From contig NZ_BOPB01000022.1 in the NCBI RefSeq assembly GCF_016863535.1, positions 29,926-93,925 of the forward strand: a stretch of DNA of 64,000 nt. The letters are read 5' to 3'. Numbering within the stretch: the stretch's first letter is position 1; each line of letters opens with the position of its first letter. Under the pieces are notes generated by a model that had not been told where the DNA came from, did no database searches, and worked only from the letters and a program-made list of their open reading frames with translations. This DNA is from Micromonospora lutea (GTDB lineage: Bacteria; Actinomycetota; Actinomycetes; Mycobacteriales; Micromonosporaceae). Of the stretch, positions 1 to 8,254 are shown piece by piece. A program made the position numbers and the translations under genes.

Positions 1-88
1 GCGTCAGCTCGCCGGAGTCCAGGGCCCGTCGGGCCAGAGCCAGCTCCTCCGTCGCCGGTAGCGCCCGGTCGTCCGTTCCCTCGGCCAC
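1..88 (-). CDS. Partial CDS, N-terminus only, unknown product
   Basis: A reading frame runs off the left edge of the window. It opens with GTG at 88-86, and a purine-rich GAGAGG lies about 5 nt before the start, a reasonable ribosome binding site. Only 29 residues are visible, starting VAEGTDDRALPATEE; they are Glu/Asp/Ala-rich with no recognisable motif, so I assign no function. The gene is divergent from the SIS-domain gene and shares its upstream region, so the two may be co-regulated. The reading frame and start are inferred from codon bias and the binding site only. Confidence 0.45.
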   Translation of the reverse strand, partial: MAEGTDDRALPATEELALARRALDSGELT

Positions 89-177
89 GTGGTCCTCTCG
101 CTCGTCGGTACCGGTTGCGCGGTGAGGTCGGGTCAGCGTAGGTGACGAGACCCGGTTTCGGTGATCCACTGCGCAAT

Positions 178-234
178 GCTGCTCATTTGATTGCTCAGAA
201 CGGCACAAAGATGCAAGGCTGAGCATCATTCGCG
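178..234. promoter_or_regulatory. Candidate DeoR-type operator upstream of SIS isomerase gene
   Basis: An AT-richer island lies in the divergent promoter region. TGCTCA occurs at 180-185 and again at 192-197, and its inverse TGAGCA at 220-225. The first two flank TTTGATT. Repeats containing TTTGATTG are reminiscent of DeoR-family operators near sugar-phosphate genes. No regulator gene is visible here, so the assignment is tentative. Confidence 0.3.
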
Positions 235-262
235 CGGATATCGCGCAGGGGAGGAGCTTTTC

Positions 263-1315
263 GTGACGCGCCCAGGTAGCGGCATGGCCGCCGACATCGA
301 CGAGCAGCCGGCCGGTTACGAACGGTTGCTCTCCGCCGAGTACGCCACACCCATCGCCCGGCTGGCCGGGATCGTCGCCGAGCGTCGACCCCGGCACGTG
401 GTGTTCACCGCACGAGGCACCTCGGACCATGCCGCGTTGTACGGCGCGTACCTCAGCGAGATCCGCCTCGGCCTGCCGGCCGGCCTGGCCTCGCCGAGCG
501 TGGTAACCCTCTTCGACGCCCGACCGGACCTCTCCGACGCCCTGGTCGTCGCAGTCAGCCAGAGCGGTGGATCCCCCGACCTGACGGAAGTGCTCCGAGC
601 CGCCCGCGACTCCGGCGCCCTCACCCTCGCCGTCACCAACGCCCCGGACTCACCGCTGGCGGCGACCGCGGAACTCTCCGTCGACATCGCGGCCGGGCAC
701 GAGCGGGCGGTCGCCGCCACCAAGACCTACACGGCCGAACTGCTCGCCCTGCTGATGCTGGTGGAGGGGATCAGAGCCGGCGACGGTGCGCTGCCCGCCG
801 AGGAGCGCCGGGCTCTGGCCGACCTGCCCGAGCTGGCCGCCCGCACCCTCACCGACCCCGTTCCGGATCAGCTCGCGCCGCGCTACCGCTTCGCCTCCCA
901 GCTCGTCACCACCGGCCGGGGGTACGCGTACCCGACCGCCCGGGAGGCGGCACTGAAGCTGATGGAGACGTCGTACCTGCCCGCGCTGGCGTTCTCCGGC
1001 GCTGACCTGTTGCACGGTCCGCTGGCCATGACCGACCCGGAGGTGCCGGTGCTGGCGGTGGTCGGCTCGGGGCCGGGCGGGCGGTCGATGGGCGAGGTGC
1101 TGCCCCGGCTCGGTGAGCGCCGCGCCGACGTGGTGGTGGTCGGCTCCGCCGAGATCGAGGGCACCACCCGCCTCGTCGTACCCGAGGTCGACGAGCGGTA
1201 CGCCCCGCTGTTGGACATCCTGCCGCTGCAGCGGCTGGCACTGGCCCTCGCCCTGACCCGGGGCGAGAACCCGGACGCGCCACGCGGGTTGAAGAAGGTC
1301 ACCGCGACCAGGTGA
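263..1315 (+). CDS. SIS-domain sugar-phosphate isomerase/deaminase (AgaS/GlmS-C type)
   Basis: This 350-residue cytoplasmic protein has two tandem SIS (sugar isomerase) domains, about residues 25-165 and 190-330. It lacks the glutaminase domain of full GlmS. SIS signatures are visible: TARGTSDHAA, SQSGGSPDL, ATKTYTAELL and REAALKLMET. Related stand-alone proteins act on amino-sugar phosphates such as GlcNAc-6-P or tagatose-6-P; which substrate applies here cannot be read from sequence. The GTG start at 263 is chosen because GGGGAGGAG lies 6 nt upstream; an in-frame TTG 72 nt earlier has no such signal and sits in the probable operator. Confidence 0.85.
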   Translation: MTRPGSGMAADIDEQPAGYERLLSAEYATPIARLAGIVAERRPRHVVFTARGTSDHAALYGAYLSEIRLGLPAGLASPSVVTLFDARPDLSDALVVAVSQSGGSPDLTEVLRAARDSGALTLAVTNAPDSPLAATAELSVDIAAGHERAVAATKTYTAELLALLMLVEGIRAGDGALPAEERRALADLPELAARTLTDPVPDQLAPRYRFASQLVTTGRGYAYPTAREAALKLMETSYLPALAFSGADLLHGPLAMTDPEVPVLAVVGSGPGGRSMGEVLPRLGERRADVVVVGSAEIEGTTRLVVPEVDERYAPLLDILPLQRLALALALTRGENPDAPRGLKKVTATR

Positions 1316-1340
1316 CGGTGGGCGTGGCACGCTGGTCGGC

Positions 1341-2870
1341 GTGTCAACGCTGCGCGATCTCGCCGAGGAGCACACCCGTCTACGCCGGGTCGACATCGAC
1401 CACCTGCATCGCATCGCCGGTGACTGGCAGTTGCTGTCCGACCTCTCCTTCGCCGACCTGCTGCTCTGGGTTCCGGTGGACGGTGAGGGCAGCTTCCTCT
1501 GTGTGGCCCAGGTCCGCCCGACCACCGCGCCCACCGCCTACCAGGACGACCAGGTGGGACGGATCGTCGGCGGCCCGGAGGTGGCACACCTCGATGTCGC
1601 CTACCGGCAGGGGCGGATCTGGCGGGAGGGCGACCCGGTCTGGTACGGCGACGTGCCCGCCCGGCACGAGGCGATCCCGGTCCGGCTGCGCACGGCCGAC
1701 GGCGAATCCGGCGAGGTGATCGCCGTGGTGGGCCGGGACACCAACCTCTCCACCGCCCGTACGCCCAGCCAACTGGAGTTGAACTACCTGACCACCGCCG
1801 ACGACCTGGCGCAGATGATCGCGGACGGCACCTTTCCGCCACCCCGGCACCCGGGCGAGACCACCTCGGCACCGCGCGTCGGTGACGGGCTGGTGCGGCT
1901 GGACGCGGGCGGCAAGGTCACCTATGCCAGCCCCAACGCGCAGTCGGCGTACCGCCGGCTGGGTCACGCTTCGCTCCTGGTCGGTGAGGATCTCGCGGTG
2001 CTGCACCGGCGGCTGGCCGACGACCCTCTGGAGGGCACCGACGCCGCGAACGGCATCCTCGCCACGCTGCGCGGCGAGGCGCCGCCACGACGGGAGATCG
2101 ACGCGCGCGGCGCGACCATGCTCACCCGGGCCCTGCCGTTGATGCCCGCCGGAGTGCCGATCGGCGCGCTGGTGCTGGTCCGCGACATCACCGAGGTACG
2201 CCGACGCGACCGCGCGCTGATCACCAAGGACGCCACCATCCGGGAGATCCACCACCGGGTGAAGAACAACCTGCAGACGGTGGCGGCGCTGCTGCGCCTC
2301 CAGGCCCGCCGGGTGTCCATGCCCGAGGCGCGGGTGGCCCTGGAGGAGTCCGTACGCCGGGTGGCGTCGATCGCTCTGGTGCACGAGACGCTCGCCATGT
2401 CCAGCGACGAGGCGGTGGAGTTCGACGGGATCGTCGACCGGGTGGCCAACGCGGCGACCGAGGTGGCGGCGACCGAGGTGACCGTCGCGATGCGCCGTAC
2501 CGGCACCTTCGGTGTGTTGCCGGCCGAGATCGCCACCTCGCTGGTGATGGTGCTCAACGAGTTGCTGCTCAACGCCGTCGAGCACGGCTTCCCGCCGGCC
2601 GGTGACGAGTCCCCGGTGACCGTCGGGCCGGCGAAGCCCGAGGTGGTGGTCTCGGCTCACCGGCTCCGCAGGATGCTGCACGTCACCGTCGCGGACAACG
2701 GTCGGGGCCTGCCGGCGGGGTTCGACGCCGAGGGGGGTGCCAAGCTCGGGTTGCAGATCGTCCGGGCGCTGGTCACCGGGGAACTGCGCGGCACCATCGA
2801 GTTGCGTCCCGGCGGCGACGGTGGCACCGAAGCGTTCCTGGCCGTCCCGCTGGCGCGCAGCAGCGGGTGA
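1341..2870 (+). CDS. pdtaS: Sensor histidine kinase, HisKA_2 type (PdtaS-like)
   Basis: This 509-residue soluble protein has no membrane segments. The N-terminal part (1-150) looks like the GAF-type sensor of PdtaS, followed by a PAS-like segment (about 175-285, with RLDAGGKVTYASPNAQ). A HisKA_2 dimerisation/phosphoacceptor helix carries EIHHRVKNNLQT near residue 303, and a HATPase domain contains NELLLNAVEHG and DNGRGLP. In mycobacteria PdtaS phosphorylates the RNA-binding antiterminator PdtaR; no PdtaR-like gene is beside it. The start is GTG without a Shine-Dalgarno, 25 nt after the preceding stop. Family assignment is strong; the orthologous name is inferred from domain order. Confidence 0.85.
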   Translation: MSTLRDLAEEHTRLRRVDIDHLHRIAGDWQLLSDLSFADLLLWVPVDGEGSFLCVAQVRPTTAPTAYQDDQVGRIVGGPEVAHLDVAYRQGRIWREGDPVWYGDVPARHEAIPVRLRTADGESGEVIAVVGRDTNLSTARTPSQLELNYLTTADDLAQMIADGTFPPPRHPGETTSAPRVGDGLVRLDAGGKVTYASPNAQSAYRRLGHASLLVGEDLAVLHRRLADDPLEGTDAANGILATLRGEAPPRREIDARGATMLTRALPLMPAGVPIGALVLVRDITEVRRRDRALITKDATIREIHHRVKNNLQTVAALLRLQARRVSMPEARVALEESVRRVASIALVHETLAMSSDEAVEFDGIVDRVANAATEVAATEVTVAMRRTGTFGVLPAEIATSLVMVLNELLLNAVEHGFPPAGDESPVTVGPAKPEVVVSAHRLRRMLHVTVADNGRGLPAGFDAEGGAKLGLQIVRALVTGELRGTIELRPGGDGGTEAFLAVPLARSSG

Positions 2871-2926
2871 CCCGACGCGCCCGCTCGACCGCGACTGCCG
2901 TGGTCGACGAGGCGGGCGGAGGACGG

Positions 2927-4498
2927 TCAGCCACGCCGGGTCAGCAGGGCGAGCGTGATGCCGGGTCGCGGCCACACCTGGGTCACCGTGAAGCTGTCGC
3001 GTAACGCGTCGCCCTTGGTGCCGGGTACGGCGGCCAGCGGGTCGGATCGCCGCCCGGCCAGCACCAGCCAGACCCGCTCGGCCCCGGTCAGGCACCCCGT
3101 CGGGCGGTCGCATTCGGCGGCCCACAGGTCACCCCGGCGTTCTTGTCCCTCGACCAGCAGCGCGTCCCGTGGGGTCCGACCGTCCAGGTGATATCGCAGG
3201 CCGAGGTCGAGAAAGAGCCAACTGTCCCGGGGGGAGTAGACCACTGCGTCACCGGGTCGCTGGCCGCTCGCGACGATCTCGGCGACCGCCCGGTAGTCCA
3301 CCGTCGCACTGCGTGGCCACTCGTGGGTGCGGCGCAGCGCGGCCTGGTCGGGCAGGCCGAGCAGGCCGGTCAGGACCACCACCGCCAGCGCGGCGGGCAG
3401 CCGGGCCGAGGCGAGCGCCGCACCGGCCAGCAGGCAGCCGAAAGGCACCACGAAGACCAGATAGCGGGGTACCCACAGGGGGACGACCGACCCGGCCAGG
3501 AAGAGCAGCAGCACCGGGGCCAGGACACCACTCAGCGGCAGCAGCCCGCGGCGACCCGCCCGAGCCGCACCCAGTGCGGCGAGCCCGACCAGCACACCAC
3601 CGACCACACTGCTCTGCGCCACCCCACCGGCAAGCGCCGCCAGGTCTCCGGGCCGGGCGGCATCCACCCAGTCGAGCTGCCGGGCCCGCTGTCCTCGGGC
3701 CACCAGGGCCACCGGTACCACCGCCACCACGACCGGCACCAGGGCGACCAACCAGCAGCGGACCGCTCGGCCCGGCCTCGGTGACGTTCGCTTCCCGCCC
3801 GATCCGTCACCTCGGCCGTCGCCGTCAGCGGTGGCGGAGCCGTCCGGTACGCCCCCGGTCGTGGTCAGCGCGGCGACGGCGTGGGCGGCGAGCAGGGTGA
3901 GGGCCACCAGGTGGGTGAGCCCGAGAGCGGTGGTCGCCGCCGCGTAGCCCACCCAGCGTCGCCGCGCGGGCCGACGCAGCGCGTCGACCAGCAGCAGCGT
4001 GCTCAGCACGGCGAGCGCGCTGGCCAGGGCGTACGGCCGCGCCTCCTGCCCGTACCGGGAGGTGCCGGGGAGCACCGCGAACAGCAGGCCGGCGAGGGTG
4101 CCGACGCGGGCGTCCCACAGCCGCTGCCCGAGGACGGCGGTCAGGCCGGCAGCCGCGGCCATGGCCAGCGCGGAGGGTAGGCGCAGTGCGGCCACCGAAT
4201 CACCGGCCGCCGCCAGCCAGGCGTGCATGAGCAGGTAGTAGGGTCCGGCGGCGGCGTCGATGGTGCCGGCCAGCCGGAACAGGCCGGTCAGTCCCCGGGT
4301 GGCGGCACTCCAGGTCGCCAACTCGTCACGCCAGGGCTGGGCGGCGTCCAGGCCCACCAGCGTCGCCAGCAGGGTGACGGTCGCCGGCGCCAGCCACACC
4401 GGCATCGAGCGCAGGCGTGCTCCACTCAGTCGAACGCCGATCCCGGCCGGCGGAACCGACCTGTCGGGCAGATCCCCCACATCGCGAGCCTGCCACAC
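2927..4498 (-). CDS. Polytopic membrane glycosyltransferase, GT39/mannosyltransferase-like
   Basis: The protein has about 523 residues and roughly ten hydrophobic segments. An early periplasmic-loop acidic pair (PWRDELATWS, near residue 53) is typical of GT-C enzymes that use polyprenyl-phosphate sugars, and the motif RYGQEARPYALASAL is shared by many actinobacterial GT39-like proteins. The C-terminal 130 residues are soluble. The donor and acceptor cannot be inferred. The start is uncertain. GTG at 4498 is used here, while ATG at 4558 and ATG at 4405 are in frame and none has a convincing ribosome binding site. The gene diverges from the sulfite reductase leader. Confidence 0.75.
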   Translation of the reverse strand: MWQARDVGDLPDRSVPPAGIGVRLSGARLRSMPVWLAPATVTLLATLVGLDAAQPWRDELATWSAATRGLTGLFRLAGTIDAAAGPYYLLMHAWLAAAGDSVAALRLPSALAMAAAAGLTAVLGQRLWDARVGTLAGLLFAVLPGTSRYGQEARPYALASALAVLSTLLLVDALRRPARRRWVGYAAATTALGLTHLVALTLLAAHAVAALTTTGGVPDGSATADGDGRGDGSGGKRTSPRPGRAVRCWLVALVPVVVAVVPVALVARGQRARQLDWVDAARPGDLAALAGGVAQSSVVGGVLVGLAALGAARAGRRGLLPLSGVLAPVLLLFLAGSVVPLWVPRYLVFVVPFGCLLAGAALASARLPAALAVVVLTGLLGLPDQAALRRTHEWPRSATVDYRAVAEIVASGQRPGDAVVYSPRDSWLFLDLGLRYHLDGRTPRDALLVEGQERRGDLWAAECDRPTGCLTGAERVWLVLAGRRSDPLAAVPGTKGDALRDSFTVTQVWPRPGITLALLTRRG

Positions 4499-4585
4499 GG
4501 TGACGCTCGGAGAAGCCGACAGCAACCGCCCGTGATGTGGGATCGAGCACGTGGTCATTGGCTGGCCCGCTCGGGGTATGGCAGC

Positions 4586-4681
4586 ATGACGCTCATGACT
4601 GCCGCTGTCGTGCGCCGCTTCGTGGCTCGCCGCCACGTCGATTACGGCCGCGTCCGCAGCGCCATCTGTCCGGCTCACTGA
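4586..4681 (+). CDS. Leader peptide upstream of sulfite reductase (putative cysteine attenuator)
   Basis: This small ORF (31 codons from ATG 4586, or 28 from ATG 4595) ends 137 nt before the sulfite reductase start. Its C-terminal half reads RRHVDYGRVRSAICPAH, which closely matches a conserved actinobacterial leader-peptide family (RxHVDxxRxxSAxC) that sits upstream of sulfur assimilation and transport genes. A hairpin with arms GCCCGA (4686-4691) and TCGGGC (4703-4708) begins just after the stop codon. By analogy with cysteine-responsive uORFs in mycobacteria, ribosome stalling at the single Cys codon near the end could control downstream expression. Homology is from memory; the regulation is inferred. 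Confidence 0.75.
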   Translation: MTLMTAAVVRRFVARRHVDYGRVRSAICPAH

Positions 4682-4685
4682 CGAC

Positions 4686-4708
4686 GCCCGACCATCCCTG
4701 CCTCGGGC
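4686..4708 (+). promoter_or_regulatory. Hairpin just after the leader ORF, possible attenuator
   Basis: Six-base-pair GC arms (GCCCGA/TCGGGC) with an 11-nt loop begin 5 nt after the leader stop. There is no U-tract, so if it regulates it would do so through Rho access or translation rather than intrinsic termination. Confidence 0.35.
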
Positions 4709-4818
4709 ACGCAGCGCGCCGGCCGTGCAGAGACATCGTTGTCCACGGTCCCTCCGGGAATCGGTCGTCGCGCCCGCTCAGCCACACCGAGGCGCAGCAG
4801 ACAACGGAGGACGCCGCG

Positions 4819-6510
4819 ATGGCAGTCAGCGAGATTCCCGCCCGTCAGCCACGAGCCCCCCGGCGCCCCCGTGGCGAGGGCCAGTGGGCGCTCGGGCACC
4901 GGGAACCCCTCAACCCCAACGAGCGGATGAAGAAGGACGATGATCCGCTCAACGTGCGGGCGCGTATCGAGAACATCTACGCCCATCGGGGGTTCGCCTC
5001 CATCGATCCCCAGGATCTGCGGGGCCGGTTCCGGTGGTGGGGCCTGTACACCCAGCGGAAGGCGGGCATCGACGGCGGGCGTACCGCCGTGCTGGAGCCG
5101 CACGAGCTGGAAGACGAGTTCTTCATGCTGCGGGTACGCGTCGACGGCGGCCAGCTCGACCTGGCACAGCTGCGGACGGTGGCCGAGATCTCGCGTGAGT
5201 TCGCCCGCGACACCGCCGACATAACCGATCGGCAGAACATCCAGTACCACTGGATCCGGGTCGAGGACATGCCGGAGATCTGGCGGCGGTTGGAATCGGT
5301 CGGGTTGCAGACCACCGAGGCGTGCGGCGACTGCCCCCGGGTCATGCTGGGCAGCCCGGTCGCCGGGGTGGCCGAGTCCGAGCTGATCGACTCCACGCCC
5401 GCCATCGACGAGATCGTCCAGCGGTACATCGGCGACAAGGAATTCTCCAACCTGCCGCGTAAGTTCAAGTCGTCGATCTCCTGGCTGGTGGACATCCCGT
5501 ACGAGGCCAACGATGTCGCCTTCCTCGGTGTCGACCACCCGGAACACGGTCCGGGCTTCGACCTGTGGGTCGGCGGCGGCCTGGCCACCAACCCGATGCT
5601 GGCCCAGCGGTTGGGCGCCTGGGTACCGCTGTCCGAGGTGGCCGAGGTCTGGGCCGGCGTGGTCGGCATCTTCCGTGACTACGGCTACCGTCGGCTGCGC
5701 CACCGGGCCCGGCTGAAGTTCCTGGTCGCCGACTGGGGTGTGGCGAAGTTCCGGGAGGTGCTGGAAAAGGAGTACCTGGGCCGGACGCTGCTCGACGGTC
5801 CCGCCCCGGAACTGCCCGACCGGCCGATCGACCACATCGGCGTGCACCGGCAGCGCGACGGCCGCAACTACGTCGGTGCCGCCCCGGTGGTCGGACGGGT
5901 CTCCGGAACCCAGCTCGCCCAACTCGCCGACGTGGTCGAGGCGCACGGCAGTGGCCGGGTGCGACTCACCCCGTACCAGAAGCTGCTGGTGCTGGACGTC
6001 CCGCCGGAGCGGACGGAGTCGTTGGTCGCGGGCCTGCGCGAGATCGGCCTGGAGGCACAGCCGTCGGCCTGGCGGCGCGGCACCATGGCCTGCACCGGCA
6101 TCGAGTACTGCAAGCTCGCCATCGTCGAGACCAAGGCGCGCGGCGAGGAGCTGGTGGCCCGGCTGGAGCAGCGACTGCGCGACTTCGACGCGGACATCTC
6201 CATCCACATCAACGGCTGCCCCAACGCCTGCGCCCGCACCCAGGTCGCCGACATCGGTCTCAAGGGGCAACTGGTGACCGGGCCGGACGGCCGTCAGGTG
6301 GAGGGCTTCCAGGTGCATCTCGGCGGTGGCCTCGGCATGGCCGAGGGTCGCACCGCGGGCTTCGGGCGCAAGCCGCGTGGCCTGAAGACGACCGCCGAGG
6401 AACTGCCCGGGTACGTCGAGCGGCTGGCCGTGCGCTACCTGGCCGGCCGGACCGAGGGCGAGACGTTCGCCAACTGGGTGATTCGGGTCGACGAGGAGGA
6501 ACTGCGATGA
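4819..6510 (+). CDS. sirA: Assimilatory sulfite reductase (ferredoxin), siroheme/4Fe-4S
   Basis: This 563-residue enzyme reduces sulfite to sulfide with six electrons from ferredoxin in cysteine synthesis. The two-repeat nitrite/sulfite reductase fold is present. The siroheme-[4Fe-4S] ligands are visible as ACTGIEYCK (Cys-x5-Cys, near residue 425) and NGCPNACAR (Cys-x3-Cys, near 467), and TEACGDCPR lies in the first half. ATG 4819 is preceded by GGAGG with 8 nt spacing; frames extending further upstream would overlap the leader peptide. The gene order sulfite reductase, cysH, chelatase-like protein matches M. tuberculosis Rv2391-Rv2393. A nitrite reductase role is less likely given the cysH partner. 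Confidence 0.93.
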   Translation: MAVSEIPARQPRAPRRPRGEGQWALGHREPLNPNERMKKDDDPLNVRARIENIYAHRGFASIDPQDLRGRFRWWGLYTQRKAGIDGGRTAVLEPHELEDEFFMLRVRVDGGQLDLAQLRTVAEISREFARDTADITDRQNIQYHWIRVEDMPEIWRRLESVGLQTTEACGDCPRVMLGSPVAGVAESELIDSTPAIDEIVQRYIGDKEFSNLPRKFKSSISWLVDIPYEANDVAFLGVDHPEHGPGFDLWVGGGLATNPMLAQRLGAWVPLSEVAEVWAGVVGIFRDYGYRRLRHRARLKFLVADWGVAKFREVLEKEYLGRTLLDGPAPELPDRPIDHIGVHRQRDGRNYVGAAPVVGRVSGTQLAQLADVVEAHGSGRVRLTPYQKLLVLDVPPERTESLVAGLREIGLEAQPSAWRRGTMACTGIEYCKLAIVETKARGEELVARLEQRLRDFDADISIHINGCPNACARTQVADIGLKGQLVTGPDGRQVEGFQVHLGGGLGMAEGRTAGFGRKPRGLKTTAEELPGYVERLAVRYLAGRTEGETFANWVIRVDEEELR

Positions 6511-6668
6511 GTGGTACAACTCGTTCCGCGCCGCTGTACTGCCCGTACTGCGGCGAAGAGGATCTACGGCCGAGCGAGACCGGACACAGCGCGTGGGAGT
6601 GCCACGCCTGCGCCCGGGTCTTCACGGTCCGGTTCACCGGCCTGCTCTCCCAGGCGGTGAACCGGTGA
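6507..6668 (+). CDS. 53-residue zinc-ribbon protein between sulfite reductase and cysH
   Basis: The ATG overlaps the sulfite reductase stop (ATGA) and the stop overlaps the cysH start (GTGA), so it is translationally coupled on both sides. The protein begins MSGTTRSAPLYCPYCGEED and carries two Cys pairs, CPYCG and ECHAC, forming a probable zinc ribbon or a small Fe-S/zinc fold, with a short hydrophobic tail FTGLLSQAV. Codon bias is normal for the region. Small proteins at this spot are common in actinobacterial sulfur operons; its role is unknown. Possible roles are an assembly factor or electron-transfer helper for the reductases. Confidence 0.85.
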   Translation: MSGTTRSAPLYCPYCGEEDLRPSETGHSAWECHACARVFTVRFTGLLSQAVNR

Positions 6669-7429
6669 GCGCCCTGGTTTCCGCGGCCGGCCTCGGCCTG
6701 GTCGACACCCGTGCGGCGGTCACCGCCGATCCGTCCCGACGCGACCCGGACGAGCTGCGAGCGCTGGCCGAGCGGGCCGGCCGGGAGCTGGAGGGCGCGC
6801 CCGCCCTGGAGATCGCGCGTTGGGCGGCGGAGACGTTCGGGGACCGGTTCTGCGTGACCAGTTCGATGGCGGACGCCGTCCTCGCCCATCTGGTCTCCCG
6901 GGTCGCGCCGGGGGTGGACGTGGTCTTCCTGGACACCGGGCTGCACTTTCCGGAGACCCTCGCCGTCCGCGACGAGGTGGCCCGCACGCTGCCGGTGAAC
7001 GTCCGGTCCATCCGGCCACGGCTCACCGTGGGGCAGCAGGACGGGGAGTACGGACCGCGGCTGTTCAGCAGGTCGCCGGACGAATGCTGCCAGCTACGCA
7101 AGGTGGAGCCGCTGGAACGGGCACTGACCGGCTACGACGCGTGGGCCGCCGGCCTGCGCCGTGACGAGTCGCCGACCCGCGCCAACACGCCGGTGGTCAC
7201 CTTCGACCCGCGTCGGGGCAAGGTGAAGGTCAACCCGATCGCGGCCTGGACGCAGGCGGACGTCGACGCGTACATCGGTCGGTGGAACGTGCCGGTCAAC
7301 GAGCTGTTCCGGCGCGGTTACGGCTCGATCGGCTGCTGGCCGTGCACGCGGCGCACCGGGGCCGGCGAGGATCCACGGGCCGGTCGCTGGGCGATGTTCG
7401 AGAAGACCGAGTGCGGGCTGCACGTCTGA
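6665..7429 (+). CDS. cysH: Adenylylsulfate (APS) reductase, iron-sulfur type
   Basis: This 254-residue PP-loop family enzyme reduces adenylylsulfate to sulfite and AMP using thioredoxin. The iron-sulfur form is indicated by the Cys-Cys pair in DECCQLRK (near residue 140) and Cys-x2-Cys in GCWPCTRR (near 222), which together ligate a [4Fe-4S] cluster. These are absent from PAPS-specific enzymes. The catalytic C-terminal cysteine is in KTECGLHV. The SRRDPDEL and VTSSMADAV segments resemble the P-loop region. GTG 6665 overlaps the upstream stop, the typical coupled arrangement. Confidence 0.93.
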   Translation: MSALVSAAGLGLVDTRAAVTADPSRRDPDELRALAERAGRELEGAPALEIARWAAETFGDRFCVTSSMADAVLAHLVSRVAPGVDVVFLDTGLHFPETLAVRDEVARTLPVNVRSIRPRLTVGQQDGEYGPRLFSRSPDECCQLRKVEPLERALTGYDAWAAGLRRDESPTRANTPVVTFDPRRGKVKVNPIAAWTQADVDAYIGRWNVPVNELFRRGYGSIGCWPCTRRTGAGEDPRAGRWAMFEKTECGLHV

Positions 7430-8217
7430 CCGGAGGTGTCGACCTGACCCTGCCCGACCCGCCCCGCCCGGGCGGTGACCCGCTGCTGCTGGTCGCCCAC
7501 GGCAGCCGCGACCCGCGCGCGGCCGACGCGACCAGGGCTCTCGCCCGGGCGGTCGCCGCCGCTCGCCCGGGTACGCCGGTGTCGGCGAGCTGGCTCGACC
7601 ACACCGAGCCCGACCCGACCGAGGCGTTGCGCGGGCTGGCGGCGGCCGGGCACTCCCGAGCGGTTCTGGTGCCGCTGTTGCTGACGGCCGCGTACCACCG
7701 TCGGGTCGACATCCCGGCGGCGGTGGCGGCGGCCCAGCGGACGGGTCCACCGATCCGGGTGCGGATCACCGACGTACTCGGACCGGTGGGAGGCGAGGTG
7801 GACCCGGCACTGCTGGCCGGGTTGCGGCGGCGGCTGGGCGAGGCGCAGCCGGGCCGGTACGACGCTGTGGTGCTGGCCGCCGCGGGGACACGTGACGCTG
7901 CGGCACGGGGATCGGTGGGACGGGTGGCCGAGGCCCTCGGCAGCACCCTGGGTGCTCCGGCGCGCGTCTCCTACGCCTCGGCGGCGCCGCCGGCCGTCGA
8001 CGCCGCTGTGGCGCGGTTGCGGGCACGTGGTGCGCGGCGGGTGGCGGTGGCCGCGTACTTCTTGGCACCCGGGCTCTTCCACGACGGGGTGGTGACAGCG
8101 GCGCGGCAGGCCGGCGCGATCGCGGTGGCCGGCCCGCTGACCGACGCGCCGGAACTGGTCGATCTGGTGCTGCGTCGGGTGGATGCCGTCGGGCAGCAGA
8201 ACGCCCCGGCAGTCTGA
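7411..8217 (+). CDS. Sirohydrochlorin chelatase-like protein (CbiX/SirB family)
   Basis: The family inserts Fe2+ (or Co2+) into sirohydrochlorin; here it probably supplies siroheme to the upstream sulfite reductase. The two-domain CbiX fold is visible as LLLVAHGSRDPRA at the N-terminus with its catalytic His, VLVPLLLTAAYHRRVDIP mid-protein with another, and a degenerate second repeat near residues 150-260. The start is ambiguous. GTG 7411 overlaps cysH by 19 nt and lacks a Shine-Dalgarno, whereas a strong GGAGGT at 7432-7437 points to a CTG at 7444. The stop codon lies inside a terminator hairpin shared with convergent whiB1. Confidence 0.85.
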   Translation: MRAARLTGGVDLTLPDPPRPGGDPLLLVAHGSRDPRAADATRALARAVAAARPGTPVSASWLDHTEPDPTEALRGLAAAGHSRAVLVPLLLTAAYHRRVDIPAAVAAAQRTGPPIRVRITDVLGPVGGEVDPALLAGLRRRLGEAQPGRYDAVVLAAAGTRDAAARGSVGRVAEALGSTLGAPARVSYASAAPPAVDAAVARLRARGARRVAVAAYFLAPGLFHDGVVTAARQAGAIAVAGPLTDAPELVDLVLRRVDAVGQQNAPAV

Positions 8218-8232
8218 GCTGGCCGGGGCGTT
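8200..8232. terminator. Bidirectional terminator between chelatase gene and whiB1
   Basis: Perfect 11-bp arms AACGCCCCGGC and GCCGGGGCGTT enclose an 11-nt loop that contains the chelatase stop codon. A TTT follows on the + strand and AA-rich sequence precedes it. The genes converge here, so it probably serves both. Confidence 0.75.
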
Positions 8233-8254
8233 TCGCTTGGTACGTGTGTGGTGG

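Noticed and set aside
1380..3125. Long open frame on the minus strand across the histidine kinase gene
   Set aside because: It is antisense to a gene with clear kinase motifs, has Arg/His/Gly-rich composition without domains, and follows the codon bias shadow expected at high GC.
4682..4818. SAM or cobalamin riboswitch before sulfite reductase
   Set aside because: No conserved box of either riboswitch class is seen; the leader ORF plus simple hairpin explains the region better.
4675..6519. Long minus-strand frame opposite sulfite reductase
   Set aside because: Sense-strand protein shows complete siroheme-binding motifs; the antisense product has no recognisable feature.
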